Part shown: piece by piece, positions 54,396 to 64,000 of the stretch
How positions within the stretch are numbered: the stretch's first letter is position 1
Layout: the number at the start of each line of letters is the position of its first letter
NCBI GenBank assembly: GCA_964016885.1
Contig: OZ024743.1
Span: forward strand, 77,066,730 to 77,130,729
Source: Eledone cirrhosa
Lineage: Eukaryota; Mollusca; Cephalopoda; Octopoda; Eledonidae
Length of the DNA stretch: 64,000 bases
Direction: 5' to 3'
Program-made: the position numbers and the translations under genes
The notes under the pieces: model-generated
What the model was told of the DNA's origin: nothing
The model's input: the letters and a program-made list of their open reading frames with translations, nothing else
The model's database searches: none

Positions 54396-55144
54396 CTGTG
54401 TTAGTTTTTATTTGGAGTGCTTGCTCTTCTAGATGGGTTGCCTTGTCTATGGCTTATGAGGCTCATGTCTACCCCATGCAGTAGTCTTTAATCAGAGTTA
54501 CTGCCCTGCTAGATGGGTTGCCTTAACTATGGCTTACAGAGCCCACATCTACCCTGTGCATATAAACCAGAATATTATAAGTTTATTTAACAGTCATAAT
54601 AGAGGTGTATTGGAAAGCTTATACAAAATATCTAGGTATAATAAACACACGAGTCTCACTATGGGTGTTTTAAGCTGTGATCATGTCACAATTACATTAA
54701 CGATGTCCCATGTGGCTACTGAGATAGCTGTGATATTACCACATTTTGATATTTGGATTACTTTGGTCTTATGACATCATCTGTGTTTGACATGGTGGAT
54801 CCTCCTTCATTGTAAATTAATATATAAGTGGTTGAGTATTCCACAGACACATGTCCCCTTTATGTAATTCTCAAGCAGAATCAATCAGTATAACAGTATA
54901 ACGCATTATATGGCAAAGCTAGACCTTTGAATTACCAGCACAAGACATCCAATGGGCTTCCACGCAGTCTCTGTCTACCTAATTTGGTCAAATCACTTGC
55001 TCAAGCTGCCAAACAGTAGAATCGAACCCAAGATCTCATGATTGTGAAATAAACCACTTAGCCATGCCTGTGTCTAAGACCTAATACCTGAACAGTTACA
55101 GCCCTGGACTACTGACAACTTGGTCATATTTTCAAATTTCCCTT
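54396..55144. other. mostly unassigned
   Basis: CTAGATGGGTTGCCTT with CTATGGCTTA occurs twice (54428 and 54509), an imperfect 81-base duplication. 54825-54900 resembles reversed SINE family C. 54960-55070 has a SINE-like tail (AATCGAACCCAAGATCTC). Confidence 0.45.
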
Positions 55145-55400
55145 TCATCATCATTATTTAATGTCCATTTATCCACGCTAGCATGGGTTAGTCGGGTTGT
55201 CCTGTTTGAGGCAAGTTGGGTCAGGTGACCGTGTCTTGCTTACACACAACCGATTTTGGCTTGGATGCCTTTCCTAATGCCAACCACAGTGTATACTGGG
55301 TGCTTTTTGTTGTGACTCCTACATGACCACTTCATAGTGTGGGCTGAGTACCCAGGTAGCAGAAGCTGTCTACCGAACCTTCCAGGAATATCTTAGCACT
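55145..55400 (-). mobile_element. LINE tail, type R
   Basis: CATCATCATTATTTAATGTC, CACGCTAGCATGGGTTAG, CCTTTCCTAATGCCAACCAC. Confidence 0.7.
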
Positions 55401-55527
55401 TGTTTCCTGTGGTCGTTTGCTGCTTCCCTTTGTTCATTTTATTGTGTTTTAGCTAAAGAAAACTTAACTCTGCTACAGTTTACTCAATGGCTGGACAGTT
55501 TCCATCTTTACAACAGACTTAACATGG

Positions 55528-55715
55528 ATTGGCAGTATCGGTAGAGGGTCGGATGCCATTCTTTGCAGCAAAGAGTTACGGACCTTTATGGTCTGAGTTC
55601 AAATCCCGCCGAGGTTAACTTTGCCTTTCGTCCTTACGGGTTCGATAAAATAAAGTACCAGTAATACACTAGGATAATTTCTGGCCTTGTGCCAAAGGTA
55701 GAAACAATTATTAAC
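55528..55715 (+). mobile_element. SINE family A, near full length
   Basis: GATTGGCAGTATCGGTAGAG head to CAAAGGTAGAAACAATTATT tail. Its tail supplies the first codons of the chimeric frame that follows. Confidence 0.9.
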
Positions 55716-56655
55716 TGCACTAGGATGATGGATTGCTTTATATTTGGATGTGAAAGCACATATGCTATATTTCTTGTGAAACAACTGCAAGGAAGACATT
55801 TAGAAAATGATAAATATCTCTACCTTGAATTTGTTAACCTGAAGAAACATTTGTTGGAATCTCAAACTTCATATTTTGGGAGTAAAAACCCAGCGTCCAC
55901 ATACTCCCTCCACAGCACTAATATCAAGAAGTCTTCCTGTGAACGTGACCTGGGCATTACGGTCAGCAGCGATTTGCGTTGGACAAGGCACGTCTCTAAA
56001 ATTGTCAAGAGGGCTGAGGGTGTCTTAGCATCACTCAGCAAGACCTTTGTCAGCCGCTCTCCAGATATCTATTTATGGCTGTATACAGCTATGGTGCGAC
56101 CACACTTAGAATTTGCATCACCAGTCTGGAACCCCTATCTTGCTCAGAACATTGACCGCCTGGAAACTGTTCAGAGACGTGCAACCAAGCGAATACCCTC
56201 CATCAGGCATCTACCATACTCTGAGCACCTTGCTTCTCTGGGCATGGATTCATTGAAGCTCCGATGCCTGGCAACTGACTTGGTAAACACCCACAAAATT
56301 GTTAACCATGTTGCCAACAACAACCCTGAGTACCTTTTTGATTTCCATGTGTCTAACACACGTGGACATGCCCACAAAGTAAGAAAACAGCAAAGTTCCC
56401 ATGACTTTCGGAAACATTTTTTCACACTCAGAGTTGCTGAAGCATGGAACAAACTACCTGCATCAGTTGTTAGCTGTCGAGACACTGCATCCTTTAAGGC
56501 CTCCATGCTTTCCGAGATCCGCCAACACTACAGCTAACACATACACACATGTACTTCCCTGACATTTGTGTATTATTCTATGTACTATACATACACCTTT
56601 GATGAGTTGTGCACCTGAGTACTTTACACAATAATTTCATTATTATTATAATCTG
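55689..56655 (+). pseudogene. chimeric reading frame (282 codons): SINE tail + RT scrap + Jockey/CR1-like RT C-terminus
   Basis: Open from 55689 to 56537. Residues 1-8 come from the SINE tail. About 20-56 (STYAIFLVKQLQ, YLYLEFVNLKK) resemble the start of a reverse transcriptase palm domain of another LINE. From about 61 (YFGSKNPASTYSLH) it follows the segment after the catalytic box of the Jockey/CR1-like element at 26975-28110, through RAEGVLASLSKTF, FASPVWNPYL and AEAWNKLPASVVSC to QHYS. The same 3' UTR and (ATT)n tail follow to 56655. There is no catalytic box and no host-like domain, so I read it as a fused relic. Confidence 0.8.
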
Positions 56656-57302
56656 TTCGGTGCTGAGAAAACTACCATATTTCCCAGCATCGAAGATGCT
56701 ATTTTTTTACTAAAATAAGTCTCCGATGGTTACATTTCTCATAAGTATATCCTAACCCCAGAGGAAATTATCTCTGCTGGACAGTCATCTGAACTCCTGT
56801 ATATGACCTCTCAATGAAGTGTATACATTATACTTAGTTAAAGTAGTAAATAAACAAAATATAAAAACTTTAAAAAATATATACACAATTACAAAACTTC
56901 ATTCCCATAGAGTCTGGTAGTCGAGGCAACTGATAAGTGATATTTTTACATGTTGTGTTTCAATATTGCCGGTATTTTTACTCTCTTCAAACAACCTGGT
57001 TTTAAGGGAACATTATTAAGTGACAGAAGTAAAACTGTGATATGTTAAAAGGGTTTATCAACAAATATTAATAACAAGTCTTATTTTTATGTTTATTATT
57101 TTTTTCAAACTTTTGGGATTATCTTTGACAACAGGAAATAGGGTAAGTGAAGTGAAATGGTTTATAAGGACCAGACCAACTGTAACCCTATACAAAGGTA
57201 CTGTGAAGTAAGGATTGCCAGTATGTTCAATGTAAAGGGTACTTTCCTCAGCTTTCTATACACTATTGTTTTGAAGTCAATACTGCAACTGTTCAGTATG
57301 GA
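56656..57302. other. intergenic, nothing firmly assigned
   Basis: AT-rich sequence. ACTACCATATTTCCCAGCAT at 56671 looks like the edge of a further repeat family, but no second copy is in the window. Confidence 0.4.
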
Positions 57303-57965
57303 ATCATCATCATTTAACTCTGTTTTCCCTGCAAGCAGGGGTTGGATGGGTGTATGTTATCATGATACCAACACTGAAGGTTGTCATGTATTTGATATAA
57401 TCACTGTTAAGTGATTGGTGATAGGAAGGACACCCAGCCATAGAAATCTTGCCAAACAAAGGGTTGAGAGGACCCTCAGTTGTGTCAAAGACATGACAAC
57501 CTCTCCTGAGTACTCAATGGAACGTGGGACCATACATAAAATGAGACACAGATCCTTAACTTGTTTGTTGGGAGATCAGTGGCTCTGCTTCAGAACTGAC
57601 TTGTTCTATACAAACCCGTCCAACCCTTTCTGGCAGGGTAAGCGGACATTAAAATGATGATGAACAAGAGTGCTCTCAACCATTTGTTTGGCAAGTTTTC
57701 TATGGCTGATTCCCTTCCTATCACCAACCACTTTACAGAAACTACTTGGTACATTGTCAACTTGTGACCATCTGATACACATTACTGCTACATAAGTCTG
57801 TTTATTGGAATTTGTTACGTGTATGCTGTTCATATTTTTTGGCAGAGGTTTTCTAGCTGGATGCCCTTCCTATCACCAACTACCTTACAGCATGGACTGG
57901 CTGTATTATTCATGCTACCAGCACTAGAGACGTTCTCTTACTGAACTCAAGAATCCTCTCCACCC
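57303..57965. mobile_element. LINE tails, type R variant, in alternating orientation
   Basis: Minus piece 57303-57405 (CATCATCATTTAACTCTG), plus piece 57405-57665 (GTGATTGGTGATAGGAAGGA to GCGGACATTAAAATGATGAT), minus pieces 57670-57965 ending GAACTCAAGAATCCTCTCCA at the array boundary. Confidence 0.7.
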
Positions 57966-60900
57966 TAGTATAGTGTGGTGGTGTAGTGTAGTGTGGGGTG
58001 GTGTGGTGTGGGATGGTGTACTGTAATGTGGTATAGTGTAGTGTAGTGTGGTGTGGTGTGGTGTAATGTGGAGTGGTGTGGTGTGGTGCAGAGTGGTGTA
58101 GTGTGGTGTGGTATGGTATAGTGTGGTGTAGTGTAGTGTGGTGTGGTGTGGTGTGAGCACGGTGGTATGGTGTAGTGGGGTATAGTGTAGTGTGGTGTGG
58201 TGCAGTGTAGTGTGGTAGTGTAGTATGATGTGGTGTGGTGCGGTGTGGTATAGTGTTGTGTAGTGTGGTGTGGTGTAGTGTAGTGTGGTGTGGTGTAGTG
58301 CAGTGTAGTGTGGTGTGACCATGGTGGTCTAGTGTAGTGAGGTGTGGTGTGGTGTGGTCTAGTGAGGTGTGGTGTAGTGTGGTGTGGTTGTCTGCTGTGG
58401 TGTAGTGTGGTGTAGTATAGTGTTGTATGGTGTAGTGTAGTGTGATGTGGTGAGGTGTGGTGTGGTGTGACAGTGGTGGTGTAGTGTGGTGTGGTGTAGT
58501 GTAATGTAGTGTGGCGTGCGTGCGTGTGGTGTGGTATGGTGTGGTGTGATATGGTGTGTGTAGTGTGGTGTAGTGTAGTGTGTTGTGGTGTACTGTAGTG
58601 TGGTGTAGTGTGGCGGGGTTGTGTGGTGTAGTGTAGTGTGGTGTGGTGTGATGTAGTGTAGTGTGGTGTGGTGTAGTGTGGTGTAGTGCAGTGTAGTGTG
58701 GTGTGGTGTGGTGTAGTATAGTGTTGTATGGTGTAGTGTGGTGTGGTGTAGTATAGTGTTGTATGGTGTAGTGTGGTGTAGTGTAGTGTGGTGTGGTGTG
58801 ACAGTGGTGGTGTAGTGTGGTGTAGTGTAGTGTGGTGCTGTAGTGTAGCGTGGCGTGCGTGTGGTGTGGTGTGATGTGTGTGTAGTGTGGTGTGGTGTAG
58901 TGTGGTGTGGTGTAGTGTGGTGGTGTAGTGTGGTGGTGTACTGTAGTGTGGTGTAGTGTGGTGGGGTGTAGTGTAGTGTGGTGGAGTGTAGTGTAGTGTG
59001 GTGTGGTGTAGTGTGGTGTGGTGTGGTTGGGTGTAGTGTTGTTTGGTGTAGTGTAGAGTAGTGTGGTGTAGTGTGGTGTGTTGTGTGGTGTAGTGTGGTG
59101 TGGTGTGGTGTAGTGTGGTGTAGTGTGGTGTGGTGTGGTGTAGAGTGGTGTAGTGTGGTGTAGTGTGGTGTGGTGTGCTGTGCTGTGGAGTGGTGTGGTG
59201 TGGTGTGACCACAGTGGTATGGTGTAATGTGGTATAGTTTAGTGTGGTGTAGTGTGGTGTAGTGTAGTGTGGTGTGGTGTGGTGTAGTGTAGTGTGGTGT
59301 GGTGTGTTGTAGTGTGGTGTGGTGTAATATGGAGTGGTGTGGTGTGGTGTGGTGTGGTGCAGAGTGGTGTAGTGTGGTGTGGTGTAGTGTAGTGTAGAGT
59401 GGTGTGGTGTGGTGTGGTGTGGTGTGACCATGGTGGTATGGTGTAGTGTGGTGGTGTACTGTAGTGTGGTGTAGTGTAGTGGGGTGGTGCAGTGTGGTCT
59501 GGTGTGTGGTGCAGTGTGATGTGGTGTGGTGTAGTGATGTGTGGTGTGACCATGGTGGTGTAGTCTAGTGAGGTGTGGTGTGGTTTAGTGTGGTGTGGTG
59601 TGGTGTAGTGTGGTCTAGTGTGGTGTGGTGTAGTGTAGTGTGATGTAGTGTTGTGTGGTGTGGTGTGGTTGTCTGCTGTGGTTTAGTGTAGTGTTGTATG
59701 GTGTAGTGTGGTGTAGTGTAGTGTGATGTGGTGAGGTGTGGTGTGGTGTGACAGTGGTGGTGTAGTGTGGTACAGTGTAGTGTGGTATAGTGTAGTGTGG
59801 TGTAGTGTGGTGTGGTGTAGTGTGGTGTAGTGTAGTGTGGTGTGGTGTGGTGTAGTGTAGTGTGGTGTGGTGTAGTGTAGTGTAGTGTGGTGTAGTGTGG
59901 TGTGGTGTAGTGCAGTGTGGTGTAGTGCAGTGTGGTGTGGTGTAGTGTGGTGTAGTGTAGTGTAGTGTGGTGTGGTGTAGTGTAGTGCAGTGTGGTGTAG
60001 TGTGGTGTGGTGTAGTGTGGTGTGGAGTGGTGTTGTGTAGTGTAGTGTGGTGTGGTGTAGTGTAGTGTTGTGTGGTGTGGGGTAGTGTGGTGTGGTGTAG
60101 TGTAGTGTGGTGTAGTGCTGTGTAGTGTGGTGTATTGTGCTGTGGTGTGGTCTAGTGTGGTGTGGTGTGGTGTGACCATGGTGGCGTAGTGTAGTGAGGT
60201 GTGGGGTGGTGTAGCCTAGTGTAGTGTGGTGTGGTGTTGTGTGGTGTAGTGTAGTGTGGTGTGGTGTGGTGTGGTGTAGTGTAGTGTGGTGTGGTGAGAG
60301 GTGTTGTGGTGTGGTGTGGTGTGGTGTGGTGTGGTGTGACCATGGTGGCGTAGTGTAGTGAGGTGTGGGGTGGTGTAGCCTAGTGTAGTGTGGTGTGGTG
60401 TTGTGTGGTGTAGTGTAGTGTGGTGTGGTGTGGTGTGGTGTAGTGTAGTGTGGTGTGGTGAGAGGTGGTGTGGTGTGGTGTGGTGTGACCATGGTGGGGC
60501 GGTGTAGTGTGGTGTAGTGTAGTGTGGTGTGGTGTAGTGTAGTGTAGTGTGGTGTGGTGTAGTGTGGTGTCGTGGGGTGGTGTGGTGTGGTGTGTGAGGT
60601 GTTGTGGTGTGTGAGGTGTAGTGTAGTGTGGTTTGTGAGGTGTTGTGGTGTAGTGTAGTGTGGTGTGGTGAGGTGTAGTGTGGGGTGGTGTGAGGTGTTG
60701 TGGTGTGGTGTAGTGTGGTGTGGTCTGGTGTGGTGTAGTGTGGTGTGGTGTAGTGTGGGTGGTGGTGTGGTGTTGTGGTGTGGTGTAGTGTAGTGTAGTG
60801 TAGTGTGGGGTGGTGTGGTGTGGTGTAGTGTGGGGTGGGGTGGGGGTGAGGTGTTGTGTGGTGTAGTGTGGTGTGGGGTGGTGGTGTGGTGTGGTGTGAT

Positions 60901-61139
60901 GTAGTGTAGTGTGGGGTGGTGGTGTGGTGTGGTGTGAGGTGTTGTGGTGTAGTGTAGTGTGGGATGGTGGTGTGGTGTGAGGTGTTGTGGTGTGGTGTAG
61001 TGTAGTGTGGTGTGGTGTGGTGTGGTGTGGTGTGTAGTGTGGTGTAGTGTAGTGTGGGGTGGGGTGGGGTGGTGTGGTGTGAGGTGTTGTGGTGTGGTGT
61101 GACCATGGTGGGTCGGTGTGGTGTGGTGTGGTGTGACCA
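57966..61139. repeat. 3.2 kb TG-rich array of TGTGG/TGTAG pentamers
   Basis: The plus strand is nearly all T and G with A only in GTAG-type units and almost no C. The two pentamers alternate irregularly. A rarer marker GTGACCATGGTGG recurs (58316, 59425, 59546, 60173, 60337, 60486 and 61101), and the block around 60173-60337 is a duplication of about 164 bases. The minus strand lacks TAG and TGA, so frames of up to 501 codons (His/Thr/Pro only) stay open. These are not genes. Confidence 0.97.
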
Positions 61140-61213
61140 GGTTTTTTTCTTCTCTCGCTTTGATAATATATATTTCTGTGCATAACATTTACAAGGTTCC
61201 TAGCAATTATTAA
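61140..61213. repeat. segment shared with 28310-28400
   Basis: CTCTCGCTTTGATAATATAT, GTTCCTAGCAATTATTAAT. It lies between the TG-rich and AT-rich arrays. Confidence 0.5.
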
Positions 61214-62025
61214 TTGTATATATTATATGTCTATATTATATATGTCTATATTATATATATATATTACATATCTATATTATTTATATTATACAGTATATGT
61301 CTATATTATATATATATATTATATGTCTATATTATTTATATTATACAGTATATATCTATATTATATATGTATGTATTATATATATTATATATGTCTATAT
61401 TATATATGTCTGTATTATATGTCTATATTATAATATATATTGTCTATATTATATATATTTTATATGTCTGTATTATATATGTCTATATTATATATGTCTA
61501 TATTATATATGTCTGTATTATATATATCATATATGTCTATATTATATATATTATATATGTCTATATTATATATATTATATATGTCTATATTATATATATT
61601 ATATATGTCTATATTATATATATTGTATATGTCTGTATTATATATATTATATATGTCTATATTATATATATTACATATGTCTATATTATATATATTATAT
61701 ATGTCCCTATTATATATATTATATATGTCTATATTCTCGCCGAGGTTAACTTTGCCTTTCATCCTTACGGGGTTGATAAAATAAAGTACCAGTAATGTAG
61801 TGGGTAATTTGCTGGCCTTGTGTCAATAGTAGAAACAATTATATATATATGTCTATATTATATATGTCTATATTATATATCTATATTATATGTCTCTATT
61901 ATATATGTCTATATTATATATGTCTATATTATATATATATGTCTATATTATATATATTCTATATGTCTATATTATATACATTATATATGTCTATATCATA
62001 TATATTATATATGTCTATATTATCA
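61214..62025. repeat. AT-rich minisatellite (TATATGTCTATATTATA type), split by a SINE
   Basis: Units of about 17-24 bases built on ATATGTCTATATTATATAT cover 61214-61736 and 61844-62025. 61738-61843 is a 5'-truncated plus-strand SINE family A (CGCCGAGGTTAACTTTGCC to TAGAAACAATTA). Long Tyr/Ile frames are artefacts. Confidence 0.93.
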
Positions 62026-63355
62026 TTCTGTAAGAAGCATCATATATTGTGTATTTCTCACGGCATTTATAGTCTTTTTCCTCATACAACCAGATCTGCT
62101 CTTCATTACTCCCCCCCCCCCCCCAACACACATTTTGTTTCATTACTTAAGTTTGTTTTTATCTTTCATTTTCATACCTATGTAACTATCAATGGTTTCT
62201 AAGGCAACTTTGTGAGTTCAACCTCATATATTTTGGTATAATAATTCTGTAGCATCAAACATTGACATCAATGAATTGAAGTTATAGAAATTTCTCAAGT
62301 AAATTTCATTCATTTCATAATCAAGAAGACAGAAGATTGCTTACTCTGTGTTAATACGAGTTAACTTCTCTTGTTTTTTTTTAGAAGAATATTTTAAGAG
62401 ACTGTTGAATTAAAAGTCCATCACTTAGGAGAGTAGTTATTCCCCTTGGTTCTCTTTGTTTATTAGATGTCACTACTGTCAATGACATCACGATTATTTG
62501 CCACGGGTCGACCGAACCTATTTTGACACTCATTATTATTAACACATAAACACACACTTATATACAACTAAACATACCTAGTCATACACACACACACACA
62601 CTTAGACGACGTTGCAGTCTTTGTTTTTTTTTTTCATTTCATGTTGGCCAGATACTTGATTATTTTGGAAGTGGAATAAAACATCTTGCGCAATCATCGA
62701 GGATACAGAAGATAAACGACACAGAGAGTATACAAGCCTGGATTTCCCGTAGTTTTACTCTTTTGGAAGCGAGAGTAAGTAACTATTCGATCTTTAGGTA
62801 GCCATATTGGATGTGTTGTAGTATAGGAGGAGATTGGAGCATTTCTTCACTGAGCGACCGCTTAGTGGAGCACAAATAATCTATCAGGGACGTTCATTAG
62901 TAATACTGCTGTATACTTTATTAGATCACATCAACTGAAAAGGTTGGTGCCAGCTTTCAGAATTATTCCTCTATATGGTTGATTTATTAATCTGCCACCT
63001 GTCTGTTTGTCTCTTACCGTCCCATTCAGTGTAGAATTATTTCTATGCATGTATTTTATACGTCTCTTATGTGTATACACCCATCTATATTTTCATTGAA
63101 ACACACAATCTTTGTAGTGTTATGAAAAAATATCCAAAATATATCAAGACTACATTTTGTTTGTGAAATACCTTCAATTAATTTAGTGTAGATGGTTTTT
63201 TTTCTCACAGATTTGTGTTATCGCCCCTCATGTGTATATCATCGAAGTCATCGATATTAAACCTCTGATTCCGTCACCTCCCCTCATTTCCTACACAGAT
63301 TCCTCATGATTTCATACGAATGAAACAGTTCTAGTCCTGTAAAAGCCACATATAT

Positions 63356-63356
<1 letters not shown>
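62026..63356. other. intergenic, nothing recognised
   Basis: A (C)14 run at 62110. A GTAAGT at 62775 after GCGAGA could be a splice donor of an untranslated exon, with no other support. Confidence 0.35.
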
Positions 63357-63397
<41 letters not shown>

Positions 63398-63759
63398 GTG
63401 TGTGTGGTTGAGGGCGCTAAGAGAAAAGAGTACTCAATACCGGAGTAGAGTTTTATTCATTTTATTAAGGCTAAATGGTGATAAACAGGCAAACCTCCAG
63501 AGTAACAAGATTCACTATTTAGCTTTAATAATATATATATATAATATAATATAATTATATATAGATAGATAGATATATTTATATGTATATATAAATGTGT
63601 ATGTGTTTTTCATCTCACTATAGCAGTCGGTGCTTCCACTTTTTCCACATATTGCTTTTAATTGTTGATGGGTTCGACATGAATACAGATATTTGGGAAC
63701 ATAATTTGCCTTGTTTCTTACTAACTTGTACGGATCAATCTGAATAGCTATTTGGACAA

Positions 63760-63796
<37 letters not shown>

Positions 63797-63835
63797 ATAT
63801 ATATACATACTCACACACACACTCACACTGATGTC
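63357..63835. repeat. three (TA)n microsatellites
   Basis: 63357-63394, 63528-63600 (with TAGATAGA) and 63760-63830 (running into CACACTCACACAC). Sequence between and after, to 64000, is unassigned. Confidence 0.9.
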
Positions 63836-64000
63836 TGTCTGAGTGTATGTATGTATGTGTATATATTACTATGCCTTATCTTAGACTACATTTGTTGCCG
63901 TTTGTTTTAAAACATCGAGACATTACACACTTCTAGCTAGACACGCCCATTATATCTCTCCAATTCAGCAAACCTTTTCATGTTGAAACTTTTCATTGCT

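Noticed and set aside
57965..61188. Open frames of up to 501 codons on the minus strand in the TG array
   Set aside because: Only His, Thr, Pro, Leu and Tyr from a pentamer repeat. The strand has no G, so TAG and TGA cannot occur and long frames are inevitable.
61214..61795. 193-codon Tyr/Ile-rich frame with transmembrane-like composition
   Set aside because: AT-rich simple repeat plus a SINE; no protein family resemblance.
62600..62775. Possible first exon of a further gene ending in GTAAGT
   Set aside because: Frames are closed and no second exon is in the window; a lone donor-like hexamer is weak evidence.

Overview
The window is animal nuclear DNA, most likely from a coleoid cephalopod and probably an octopus. 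Two conserved animal genes are split by GT-AG introns. The rest is dense in tRNA-derived SINEs whose body reads 'GAGGTTAACTTTGCC...GGGGTCGATAAAATAAAG', a type I associate with octopus and squid. It is also dense in non-LTR retrotransposon 3' ends that finish in (GATGAT)n, in MITEs, and in very long tandem arrays. I see no prokaryotic operon, CRISPR array, rRNA or functional tRNA gene. The species call rests on repeat style and is not proven.

Two complete protein-coding genes lie on the + strand. HSD17B10 (five coding exons, 2154-13116, 260 aa) is the mitochondrial SDR-family 3-hydroxyacyl-CoA dehydrogenase type 2. Its first coding exon is only 8 codons. TRIP13 (eleven coding exons, 29606-50112, 429 aa) is the AAA+ ATPase that remodels HORMA-domain proteins. 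All exon joins keep frame and the catalytic motifs are intact. The two genes have no evident functional link.

Layout. 1-2153: (CT)n, a near-perfect SINE palindrome, and SINE and LINE fragments upstream of HSD17B10. 2154-13116: HSD17B10, with a 2.6 kb 45-bp minisatellite, a Helitron helicase remnant and MITEs in its introns. 13117-22030: a foldback element, then a 6.2 kb block made of an 84-bp array, a SINE and a 34/37-bp array. 22030-28400: a dead L1/Tx1-like LINE (ORF1, endonuclease and RT pieces, minus strand) and a Jockey/CR1-like LINE 3' half. 29606-50112: TRIP13, whose introns hold inverted LINE and SINE pairs, a piggyBac-type MITE with a readable empty site, a SINE with a 16-bp target duplication, a 62-bp array and a duplicated exon end. 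50113-57965: LINE, SINE and MITE debris, including a chimeric 282-codon reading frame. 57966-61139: a 3.2 kb TG-rich array. 61210-64000: an AT-rich array, a SINE and unassigned sequence.

The theme that stands out is tandem arrays growing out of transposable elements. The 34/37-bp array is joined to a SINE head and carries a Pol III A-box match in every unit. The 62-bp array lies inside a second SINE. A 69/72-bp array lies inside a piggyBac-type MITE. The other unusual feature is in TRIP13: the end of exon 6 (Walker B codons plus splice donor) is triplicated into the following intron.
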